From positions 1 to 49,578 of IMG/VR virus record IMGVR_UViG_3300045016_000121: a DNA stretch of 49,578 bases; one strand, written 5' to 3'. Below the pieces are notes generated by a model. The model worked only from the letters and a program-made list of their open reading frames with translations, did no database searches and was not told the DNA's origin. This document shows positions 32,616-39,532 of the stretch, piece after piece. A program made the position numbers and the translations under genes. How positions within the stretch are numbered: the stretch's first letter is position 1; every line of letters starts with the position of its first letter. The DNA is from a virus.

Positions 32616-33149
32616 TTATGATTTCGGCTTGGCAGTTTTGCTGGGCTTTGGGGCTGGCTTTTGGGCTGGTTCCGGGGCCGGGGCTGGCTCCGGGGCTGGT
32701 TCTGCATTCGAAACCGATTTCTCCGATGAGACGCCGTTCTTCATAATGCTCTTCAAAGTCCTCTGGCAAATAACAAATCCTTTATCTCTCACGGATGAAG
32801 ACACCTTGATCACGCTATATGTATCCAGCTCATTCCTGACATCTTTGATTAACATCTTATTCACTTTTGGATTCCCAACCCACTCATCATCAACTTTGTT
32901 TAATAACGGTCTGACATGTTTTGACGTTGTGTTAATAGTCATCTTATATCCCCTATATTCCGGTTTAATACGCTTGGCTGCCAAAAGTATGGCTATAAGG
33001 TCTAGTTGATTTCTAGTAAATCCTATTAATCGATCCTCCGTCAAAATCATGACCCTAGTTGTCTTGCCATTCGATGCTTCAATGTGGCTAACTATATATC
33101 CCACATTATCTTTCAAATCACTAATCACGCTTATTTTTGTGTACTCCAT
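32616..33149 (-). CDS. Hypothetical protein with Pro/Ala tail (177 aa)
   Basis: Residues 1-130 look folded (SVISDLKDNVGYIVSHIEASNG, VMILTEDRLIGFTRNQLDLI). The last 40 are a repetitive AEPAPEPAPAPEPAQKPAPK tail with basic end. It lies between the PHP and middle parts of DnaE on the same strand, 12 bases before the middle part. It could be a bridging subunit of the fragmented polymerase, but nothing in the sequence proves this. Otherwise unrecognised. Confidence 0.65.
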   Translation of the reverse strand: MEYTKISVISDLKDNVGYIVSHIEASNGKTTRVMILTEDRLIGFTRNQLDLIAILLAAKRIKPEYRGYKMTINTTSKHVRPLLNKVDDEWVGNPKVNKMLIKDVRNELDTYSVIKVSSSVRDKGFVICQRTLKSIMKNGVSSEKSVSNAEPAPEPAPAPEPAQKPAPKPSKTAKPKS

Positions 33150-33164
33150 GATTGCTTCCTTACT

Positions 33165-33563
33165 TCACTGTACTTTTACCTCTATTAATGCCTCTAATGG
33201 CTTCAAATCGTCGTTTGATTTTACGACCTTCATCAATATCTCAGTATACTTATTATAGGCAGCCATAACTTCATTCGCCTGCAATAGCGCATCGGCCGCC
33301 TCAACGTCATCAGCGGCCATCTTGTATTGCTCGGCAAATGCCGTCGCGATGGATCTCTGAATTAAAACAGCAGCCTTAAACACATCATTAGAAGCACTCT
33401 TCCCGCTTATAATGCAATCATATCCATCTATTAATATATTAGCAACCGTGGCCATTATCTTATCGCTCTCATTGCCGACCAATTTAAATAGCAACACCGA
33501 CGAGCGCTTCAGACAGCATATGGCTACCGGCAAAAAGTTTTCCTGGTTAGCTACTTCCACCAT
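33165..33563 (-). CDS. Hypothetical helical protein (132 aa)
   Basis: Alanine-rich helices dominate (AAVLIQRSIATAFAEQYKMAADDVEAADALLQANEVMAAYNKY, given in part), with no metal or membrane motif. It overlaps the following upstream gene by 13 bases and belongs to the minus-strand unit that runs from the PHP fragment to the middle fragment of DnaE. A coiled-coil or four-helix protein is plausible. Function unknown. Confidence 0.6.
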   Translation of the reverse strand: MVEVANQENFLPVAICCLKRSSVLLFKLVGNESDKIMATVANILIDGYDCIISGKSASNDVFKAAVLIQRSIATAFAEQYKMAADDVEAADALLQANEVMAAYNKYTEILMKVVKSNDDLKPLEALIEVKVQ

Positions 33564-33778
33564 CTTCGTGTCTCCCTACCACGTTTATCCTTAACTACCT
33601 CAACAGTAATGCGACACTTGACCAGTTTAACACCTTTAAGATCTGGCATATGGGGGCATGGATATGCTACCTCACGGATATTATTATATACAAACTGTGG
33701 TACACACCATCCTATCTGCCCGTCGCTCCATCTCCCAGTCCAACCATATGCTACTGATTTATTTTTATCGCGAGCCAT
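33551..33778 (-). CDS. Hypothetical basic protein (75 aa)
   Basis: A small Trp- and Lys/Arg-rich protein (YGWTGRWSDGQIGW, VVKDKRGRETRRWWK) with a single PCPHMP segment. The composition suits nucleic-acid binding, but no family is recognised. It follows the PHP-fragment gene by three bases, so the two are probably translated together. Confidence 0.6.
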   Translation of the reverse strand: MARDKNKSVAYGWTGRWSDGQIGWCVPQFVYNNIREVAYPCPHMPDLKGVKLVKCRITVEVVKDKRGRETRRWWK

Positions 33779-33781
33779 GAT

Positions 33782-35179
33782 TCACTCCAGTTTAATGTTT
33801 AGAAGCTTTCCGCCTCGACTCTCACTCAGAAACCTATCAAACGACAAACCCCACGCAAGTGGATCAAGGGACGTAATCCCAAGAAGATAGCACACTAACG
33901 AACCGCCAACGCTCCCCCTCGGTCCTACCGGGCTACGCATGTTCACAACGCTATGATTCACTAAATCCTCAGTTATCAAGAAATAACTCGAAAAATTCTT
34001 GTTTTCGATCCGTCGCAATTCTATGGCCGCCTGTTCAGTATATGTAACCATCCTATTATCCATCAAATATCTCTTCTTGATGTTGTTAAGCCCACGTTTG
34101 GCAAGTTCACTCTTTACTTTAGCCACCAGCTTACCATAAGCATTCTCATAATTAGGCACTTTGGGAGACTTATCCAACGTATAAGTCTCACATTTCCGAG
34201 CTACCTCCAAAGTATTATCGCACATATCATTAAAATGCCAATCCTTAACATGCTCATGGTATTTATTTGACTTAAACGTATCCCACAACTCAGCTCTGGT
34301 TTTAAAATACTGTTCGTCTGTCTTGGAGTAAAACAACTCTGGATCGTTTATCGAAGTTTTCTGCTTTGTAGCCATCATAATTCGCTGCAATATGGCGTCG
34401 CTTTTGGACATATAATGCGTATCGTTTGTCAACACCTTTTTGATGCCGTATTCGTTGGCATACGAATTGAGAATCCAAAATATCATATAGTCATCTATCT
34501 TGCCATCCTCATGCGGCAAGCATGGCATCTGCAACTCTATATAAAAATCATCGCCGAACAACTCCCTGAATTTTAGGATATGTTTCTTGACAGCATCCGA
34601 GTCTCTTCTCGCCGCCATAAAATCCTGATACCTGCCATATTTCCGTATCTCATGTGAGATCAAACCATTCAAACACCCACTTAATACAATCAATCCATCT
34701 TTAAACTTTATTAAATCATCGAAAGTAATCCTAGGATACCCGCGGAATTCATTTTGCCACGCATCAGTGGCCATACAAATAAGATTTCTGACGCCGACGG
34801 CATTTTTGGCCAATATGGTGATATGTCTATTCTTGGCCACCTGATCATATATGTCCAATATCTCACGCTCGCCAGAATCCTTGGCCTGATTTATCGCAAA
34901 TCCCTTACTCTTCAATAGAGCAACCAATTCATCACGCCTTCTTGCTGAATCATTAAAGTACATCTCTATACCTGGAATATACTTTATACCGTGCTCAATG
35001 GACGCAAAATGCGCATCGGGCATCGAGGCTAAATTGCCATGCTCGGTTATAGCCAGGGCTGGCCACCCTCTTGTCTTACACTCGGCAAACATTTGATCAG
35101 GGGTGGCGACGCCATCCAACAGACTATAAACACTGTGCACGTGAAGGTGCACAAATCCGGCTGGACCATCATAGGGCAT
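33782..35179 (-). CDS. dnaE: DNA polymerase III alpha, N-terminal third (PHP domain)
   Basis: A 465-residue protein. The PHP phosphoesterase signature is present: FVHLHVHSVYSLLDG (residues 9-23), ITEHGN (44-49), IPGIEMYF and a LTNDTHYM histidine motif. It continues through the palm start to SPVGPRGSVGGSLVCYLLGITSLDP and FDRFLSESRGGKLLN, then stops just where intact DnaE would run on to the first catalytic aspartates. It therefore ends a short way before PDIDCD, which is in the next DnaE gene. There is no intein at this break, so the pieces must associate non-covalently. PHP metal residues look intact, so proofreading or pyrophosphatase activity is possible. Confidence 0.92.
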   Translation of the reverse strand: MPYDGPAGFVHLHVHSVYSLLDGVATPDQMFAECKTRGWPALAITEHGNLASMPDAHFASIEHGIKYIPGIEMYFNDSARRRDELVALLKSKGFAINQAKDSGEREILDIYDQVAKNRHITILAKNAVGVRNLICMATDAWQNEFRGYPRITFDDLIKFKDGLIVLSGCLNGLISHEIRKYGRYQDFMAARRDSDAVKKHILKFRELFGDDFYIELQMPCLPHEDGKIDDYMIFWILNSYANEYGIKKVLTNDTHYMSKSDAILQRIMMATKQKTSINDPELFYSKTDEQYFKTRAELWDTFKSNKYHEHVKDWHFNDMCDNTLEVARKCETYTLDKSPKVPNYENAYGKLVAKVKSELAKRGLNNIKKRYLMDNRMVTYTEQAAIELRRIENKNFSSYFLITEDLVNHSVVNMRSPVGPRGSVGGSLVCYLLGITSLDPLAWGLSFDRFLSESRGGKLLNIKLE

Positions 35180-35192
35180 GCCCTTAAAATAC

Positions 35193-35828
35193 TCAAGACA
35201 TACCAGGAAAACCTTCCTTACGTCGCCTCTCGAAAATGCCTCTATCCTTAGACCACAACGATCTGGCTTTGGCTAAATATGCGGGCCTAGGTTTCTTCAA
35301 TCTATGCCAATTAAGATGCTCATGCGACAAATCCTGCCTCTGCCATAATATGCCAAGAGACTTAGTGACCTCATACATCTCACGATCACAGAAATAATGA
35401 TAATATTCATGCCAAAATGGACCATTGCCATTATATATAGACTTTATAAACTTACGGCCCATCCATGGACTCCCACATATCATACGTATAACTTCCTGAT
35501 TCCAATTGTCACCAACCGGCTGCATAACTCCATACAGATCCTTAAACCTATCAGTGAAAGACCTAGCTATATCATCCTTACTATGCCTATCAGGATACAT
35601 ATCATCCCCAGCGGCTATGATAATGTCAGCATTAGTCATATCACATAATTTCTTGATGGCGCTTGGATATCCAGCATAATTAGATTCATATATTACCACA
35701 TCCGCTCTCGCTTGATGAGATCGATCGTCAAATAACACAGCTGTCTTATAGCCCAACCCACTCCACGCCCTAAGGCAATCTGCGGCCTTTACCGGGTCAG
35801 CCGATGGGAAAACACACCATATTTCCAT
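35193..35828 (-). CDS. Glycosyltransferase-like protein (211 aa)
   Basis: It starts MEIWCVFPSADP and shows a GT-A-like order: KTAVLFDD, ADVVIYESNYAGYPSAIKKLC, ADIIIAAGDDMYPD with a DxD-like metal site at about residues 75-80, then MQPVGDNWN and CGSPWMGRKF. C-terminal aromatic and basic residues (LNWHRLKKPRP) could hold the acceptor. It is probably an inverting GT2-like enzyme acting on an unknown acceptor. It precedes the DnaE PHP gene by 13 bases, so is in the same unit. Confidence 0.6.
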   Translation of the reverse strand: MEIWCVFPSADPVKAADCLRAWSGLGYKTAVLFDDRSHQARADVVIYESNYAGYPSAIKKLCDMTNADIIIAAGDDMYPDRHSKDDIARSFTDRFKDLYGVMQPVGDNWNQEVIRMICGSPWMGRKFIKSIYNGNGPFWHEYYHYFCDREMYEVTKSLGILWQRQDLSHEHLNWHRLKKPRPAYLAKARSLWSKDRGIFERRRKEGFPGMS

Positions 35829-35836
35829 AGTTTATC

Positions 35837-36229
35837 CTAGATTATTTTAAACCACTTGATAATCTCGTTTACACTATCTGGACTACATAAATCCCATGGT
35901 TTGGGTATTTTTGGCTTCACAGGATATTTTGCCCAGTTAACGCAATGTTTTACCCCATCAATGCTATATTCTGGTGGAATTAACCATGTATGTTTTTCTG
36001 GCGGAACTAGCCATGTGTGATGTTTGATGTCAATGACGCGCATAATCATATTATTATATGTAATAGATATGTCAAAATGTCGCCCAGATATTAGAGCGCT
36101 ATATGTATAAAAATCATTGTGATGAGCTGTATACCCATAGGTTTTGCAGATACAGCCAGCACTGTGCTCTATGGTATTTAGCACTGTACTAAACGTCGTA
36201 TCAATGTCTAGAGGGTCTACTAGATACAT
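35837..36229 (-). CDS. SVNE-family small protein 1 (130 aa)
   Basis: A paralogue of the next gene. Shared features in the same order are a helix with (N/S)TVLN-x2-(I/E)H, a strand block GRHFDISITYNNMIMRVIDI, and a C-terminal PWDLCSPDSVNEIIKWFK. This copy has an internal near-duplicate (TWLVPPEKHTWLIPPE). Two close cysteines (GCICK) may bind metal. Function unknown. Its start overlaps the upstream paralogue by 29 bases. Confidence 0.6.
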   Translation of the reverse strand: MYLVDPLDIDTTFSTVLNTIEHSAGCICKTYGYTAHHNDFYTYSALISGRHFDISITYNNMIMRVIDIKHHTWLVPPEKHTWLIPPEYSIDGVKHCVNWAKYPVKPKIPKPWDLCSPDSVNEIIKWFKII

Positions 36230-36596
36230 TCATTTTTTCAGTCGTCTTAAACCATGCAACCATTTCATTTACACTAGTGGGATTTGATAAATCCCACGAA
36301 GTCCAAGCCGTGAGTCTTACGTGTGCACGATGTCTATAATTATTAATGCTTACCACTCGCAAAATCGCGTTATGATATATACAATGCATCATAAGGTGCT
36401 CCCCTATTAGTGTGACAGTATATTCATTGTGATTGGTGCGGCATTGCGCACTGAAACAATCAATGCAAAATATTCCTGGCATGCAGATAGCATTGGGGCA
36501 GGTATAATTTGTGTTGGACGTTATAGCATGTATTGCCGCATTAAGTACCGTGTTGCCTGTTTGCCCTAACCTCAAACGACCGCATTTACGTTTCAT
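36201..36596 (-). CDS. SVNE-family small protein 2 (131 aa)
   Basis: Matches the downstream gene at NTVLNAAIHAIT, GEHLMMHCIYHNAILRVVSI and SWDLSNPTSVNEMVAWFK, at perhaps 30-35 percent identity by eye. It is richer in cysteine (CPNAICMPGIFCIDCFSAQC), suggesting a metal site lost or reduced in the other copy. Its ATG overlaps the stop of the actin-like gene by four bases (ATGA). Function unknown. Confidence 0.6.
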   Translation of the reverse strand: MKRKCGRLRLGQTGNTVLNAAIHAITSNTNYTCPNAICMPGIFCIDCFSAQCRTNHNEYTVTLIGEHLMMHCIYHNAILRVVSINNYRHRAHVRLTAWTSWDLSNPTSVNEMVAWFKTTEKMNVSSRPSRH

Positions 36597-37615
36597 TCAC
36601 ATGCCTCAGCGGCAATCAAACATCCCTCAGCGACCGCAAACAAAGTCCTGGGATGAACAATGACCTCAGTAACCACAAAAGGCAACCGCATGCCGCGCAA
36701 AACCTTCTCAAAATATGCCCCAAATCCAATAGGCATGGCCGTCCCACCCGCCAGAACAAATGGCACCTCCAACACTTTAGCCTTATCAGGATTGTTCACG
36801 AACCCATCAATAATTCCCTTAACGACATTTTCAATCAACACCTGATAAGCCACAGCCACAGCTTGATCGACCCTATCCATGCTGGCTATCGTCTTGGTTA
36901 AATCGATAGCCTCTTTACGTTTACAAATAGTTGTTGGAGTCTCTTGGCTACGCTTATCGGGCCTATCAGGATCATATCCAAACTGCCTAGCTGCCTCGAT
37001 ATCTATGTAATCTCCAGATCCAACCAGCGCAAACTCAAAAATCGGCATCTTCGAAATATAGTATCCGACGTTCACCATCCCCGCACCAAGACTAATGGAT
37101 ATTACATTGTCCTTCTCACTGGCTATGGCCAGCGCCCTGGACTCGCTAATATGGTTTGCTTTGATGTTAACTTGTGACCTCTTATACCCATCTATAATCA
37201 TTTGGACAATTTTCTGGTGCATCTGCACGTTTACTTGTTTATTAATGGCATTTGAAGGTACGCAATAATATATCAAAGCATCCTGCTCGAGTTTGCCCAT
37301 TATGGCATGGACTATGGAGGCCATCAGAGCTATGGCTTCCTGCTCTCGGCTTATAGTTCCATCCGCCATTGGCCGCCGCAAAGTTGAATTCACAGCATAT
37401 GCAAACTGTTCGGCCTTACGCCCAAGAGCATATATCCTTCCATCCCTGTCAACGAAGGGAATCTGTTGTTTTGTCAATAACTGTTTTGTGAATGCGTCAG
37501 GGTTGGGGAATTCGTAGAATCCATTGATCTCATGTTTAAATATTGGGCGACCATCCTCACCCCTACGGGCTGATACGATTGTTTTCGTGCCTATATCAAG
37601 GCCTACTTTTAGCAT
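36593..37615 (-). CDS. Actin-like ATPase (ParM/MreB superfamily)
   Basis: A 340-residue protein with the actin/Hsp70 ATPase fold motifs: phosphate-1 VGLDIGTKTIVSARR (residues 4-18), connect-1 around ESRALAIASEKDN, phosphate-2 ISISLGAGMVNVGYY (about 172-186), and adenosine motif FVLAGGTAMPIGF (about 285-297). It lacks the HSP70 substrate domain and is the size of ParM/MreB-type filament proteins. It could build a filament that positions or segregates phage DNA, or act as a virus cytoskeleton. No ParR or centromere repeat is evident next to it. The adjacent small genes downstream may be partners. Confidence 0.8.
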   Translation of the reverse strand: MLKVGLDIGTKTIVSARRGEDGRPIFKHEINGFYEFPNPDAFTKQLLTKQQIPFVDRDGRIYALGRKAEQFAYAVNSTLRRPMADGTISREQEAIALMASIVHAIMGKLEQDALIYYCVPSNAINKQVNVQMHQKIVQMIIDGYKRSQVNIKANHISESRALAIASEKDNVISISLGAGMVNVGYYISKMPIFEFALVGSGDYIDIEAARQFGYDPDRPDKRSQETPTTICKRKEAIDLTKTIASMDRVDQAVAVAYQVLIENVVKGIIDGFVNNPDKAKVLEVPFVLAGGTAMPIGFGAYFEKVLRGMRLPFVVTEVIVHPRTLFAVAEGCLIAAEACE

Positions 37616-37628
37616 CTTTAGCTCCGTT

Positions 37629-37919
37629 TCAAACTTTCATAGCCTTTTTAATCTTATCTACACATTTGTCAATATATTTTTCAAAATCACATATAGGGTT
37701 TGCGACGTCGTATTCGGTTGATTCAAATATAATCCCTCTATTATTTAAAACGCCATAAATGATGGATGTGCCATCAATCATGAACAATATTACATATGAT
37801 TTCGACGCCTTTGCAGTATAGACTACTAGACCATCTAAATCACATGGATTTGTATCAAGTTTAATGTCAGGTATTTCATCTCGCAATCTTGACGTTATCA
37901 TTTTTATCACTTGGTGCAT
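37629..37919 (-). CDS. Hypothetical protein (96 aa)
   Basis: I do not recognise it. The pattern is a small alpha/beta protein: ITSRLRDEIPDIKLDTNPCDLDG, SYVILFMIDGTSIIYGVLNNRGII, ending in a Lys-rich helix (KYIDKCVDKIKKAMKV). It is the immediate upstream gene of the actin-like ATPase (13 bases), a place where filament adaptors are sometimes found, but no DNA-binding motif is visible. An ATG six codons in is an alternative start. Confidence 0.55.
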   Translation of the reverse strand: MHQVIKMITSRLRDEIPDIKLDTNPCDLDGLVVYTAKASKSYVILFMIDGTSIIYGVLNNRGIIFESTEYDVANPICDFEKYIDKCVDKIKKAMKV

Positions 37920-38257
37920 AAAATATATTTGGTTCTATGGGTTATGTTATTCCTGACGATTCTAAATTTATAGTTTTGCAGTGTGCCAACCATATATTGC
38001 AGCATTTTGTTGGCGATGTTAATGTCATATGTTCCGTAAACACCGAATTTTCCCTGGAAGTCCATGTCTGTGAATGATTTAACCGGTTCAATCATTAAAT
38101 CGTCTTTGAATTTTGCGCATACTGGTAGTGAGTCAATGACCCACCATAAGTCTGGTAGGATGTTCCACCATGTTCTGGTGTTAGGTTCTTTATATTCTAT
38201 GTAGTATATGATATATTTAGCCGTCTTTGCCAAAGTTTGCTTTGATTTCTGGGGCAT
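37907..38257 (-). CDS. Hypothetical protein (116 aa)
   Basis: I do not recognise it. It is rich in aromatic residues (KYIIYYIEYKEPNTRTWWNILPDLWWVI) and basic at both ends. A PVKSFTDMDFQGKFGVYGTYD stretch follows. It overlaps the upstream gene by 41 bases and the downstream one by 13, which is heavy overlap; all three frames look coding from residue usage. Function unknown. Confidence 0.55.
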   Translation of the reverse strand: MPQKSKQTLAKTAKYIIYYIEYKEPNTRTWWNILPDLWWVIDSLPVCAKFKDDLMIEPVKSFTDMDFQGKFGVYGTYDINIANKMLQYMVGTLQNYKFRIVRNNITHRTKYILCTK

Positions 38258-38480
38258 TGTTTATTGCATCCTTGATGTCTAGCGTTATTTGCTCTTGTGT
38301 TTGTTGGGCTTGGACTTGTTTGCTATTTTGTGTCTTAATGTCAAAATACGATTGTGGTTGTGTGATTGATTGAGCGTTTGATTCGATGGTTTTCCCGATA
38401 TGTTCAATCGTGCCGGATATGTTTACATTGATGGTTATCGTGGTTGATTTTGAGAATATTTTGCGGAGCCAATTTATCAT
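38217..38480 (-). CDS. Hypothetical protein with Gln-rich linker (87 aa)
   Basis: It begins MINWLRKIFSKSTTITINVNIS, an amphipathic basic helix followed by a strand, then a Gln/Ser-rich stretch (NSKQVQAQQTQEQ) and a C-terminal acidic helix. It could be a small membrane-associated or adaptor protein. It is the first gene of the minus-strand unit leading to the actin-like ATPase, immediately downstream of the structured non-coding region. Function unknown. Confidence 0.5.
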   Translation of the reverse strand: MINWLRKIFSKSTTITINVNISGTIEHIGKTIESNAQSITQPQSYFDIKTQNSKQVQAQQTQEQITLDIKDAINNAPEIKANFGKDG

Positions 38481-38580
38481 GTTATATCTACTGCCAGTTA
38501 TCTTACGGATTTTGGATGGAGACTATCCCTTTGTTGCATCTTCCACTCATCTTAATTCTTATTCTATCTTATTTATCTTA

Positions 38581-39008
38581 TCTTGTTGTGGAAGAGTTTA
38601 AGCTCAAAAGATAGGGAGGCAAAGTCCCTGGATCTTTGCCTTTTCCTCTTTTGACTATCCTTTTGGGATAGTAGCTCGCAACATTGAAGATCAAGAGATC
38701 GATTCGGCACCCTTTTAGCTTTATGCCATGGAATCGAAGCGTAAGTAGGGTGGTTTCGTTTCCCTTGACCAGGTCTAGGCCCGTTGCACCATACTACTGG
38801 GTGTAGCATGAATTTTAACCCTTGTGGGGATGCAGTCATATGGCAGGCCCCATAGTCTCGGGGGGATCCTACCGGGCTCTCTGTCAGACCTGGATTTTCA
38901 GCCACTGATGTTCTCATCTATGGCTGGCAAGACTCCGTGGGTTTATTTATGTCCAGTGCCCTATATCCATGAGTGGATATATCCTCCTGGCTAACCCTTG
39001 TTAGGGTT
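38581..39008. ncRNA. Candidate large structured non-coding RNA
   Basis: The 520 bases between the genes at 38480 and 39001 hold no convincing gene but many stems. 38700-38709 pairs with 38724-38736 (CGATTC/GAATCG and GGCA/TGCC). ACTATCC 38654-38660 pairs with 38666-38672. Long-range CCAGGTCT 38769-38776 pairs with AGACCTGG 38886-38893, enclosing GCCCG 38779-38783 / CGGGC 38873-38877. CAGCCA 38899-38904 pairs with TGGCTG 38921-38926 around GATG/CATC. TATATCCA 38962-38969 pairs with 38974-38981. AACCCT 38993-38998 pairs with 39003-39008. GGGA/TCCC and GGCAAAG/CTTTGCC interleave at 38614-38640. Size and multi-stem layout recall phage ornate RNAs (GOLLD, ROOL class), but no family was matched. 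Strand undecided. Confidence 0.6.
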
Positions 39009-39312
39009 GCTTGCCGTGACCGATGGAGGTTTTGGACTCATTCGTATTATATAGCAGATTGTTGACATTGATTGTAGATGCATATTCATCGAGAACATTT
39101 GAGTGAGCTGTTGGAGAGATTGTGATGGTCTGGGGTGATGGGTTAAATGAGATGTAGTTCGTTTCCAGGAGAGTTGGTTCTGTTATGATGTCTACGAAGG
39201 GGATTGCTTGTTCTATTGGGATTACAATCCATTGTTTGTGCATGTTTAGGCGTTGTTTGAATTCTTGCGTTAGTTGTTGCGCTAGTTGTGGATTTAGTTG
39301 TTGGTGGTACAT
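39001..39312 (-). CDS. Hypothetical protein (103 aa)
   Basis: The N-terminus is Gln-rich and helical (HQQLNPQLAQQLTQEFKQRL). The remainder is beta-like (QWIVIPIEQAIPFVDIITEP, YISFNPSPQTITISP). The stop codon lies inside the last hairpin of the candidate RNA (AACCCT-AGGGTT), which may end its transcript or mark the start of the RNA. It is divergent from nrdJ; the 220 bases between them appear to hold no gene and are T/G-rich on the plus strand. Confidence 0.55.
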   Translation of the reverse strand: MYHQQLNPQLAQQLTQEFKQRLNMHKQWIVIPIEQAIPFVDIITEPTLLETNYISFNPSPQTITISPTAHSNVLDEYASTINVNNLLYNTNESKTSIGHGKQP

Positions 39313-39532
39313 TTTTCTCTTCTATGTACTAGGTGATGGCGATTGTCTTTAGTTGTCTTTTATATACGTTGACGGGGTGCGTAATTATTTGGCTGTCAAT
39401 TGCTTGATGATTGATTTCAACGATGGTGGAATTCTTTGTCTGGTGGCGTATTTTTAATTTGGGTTCTGAATAGTTATGTTTCGTCAAACATATTATCGTA
39501 TCATTTTCGGGGGATTTAACAGGAGATGTTCG

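Noticed and set aside
38610-38640. RNase P RNA or group I intron identity for the structured region
   Set aside because: Only a short likeness to the RNase P 5' conserved block (GAGG-x-AAAGTCC) is seen and its 3' partner block is absent; no convincing P/Q/R/S intron elements were found on either strand.
38573-38917. A 114-residue minus-strand open frame
   Set aside because: Its composition is odd (many Cys, Pro, Arg, Trp), it has no ribosome-binding site and it lies on top of strong RNA-type stems; treated as chance.
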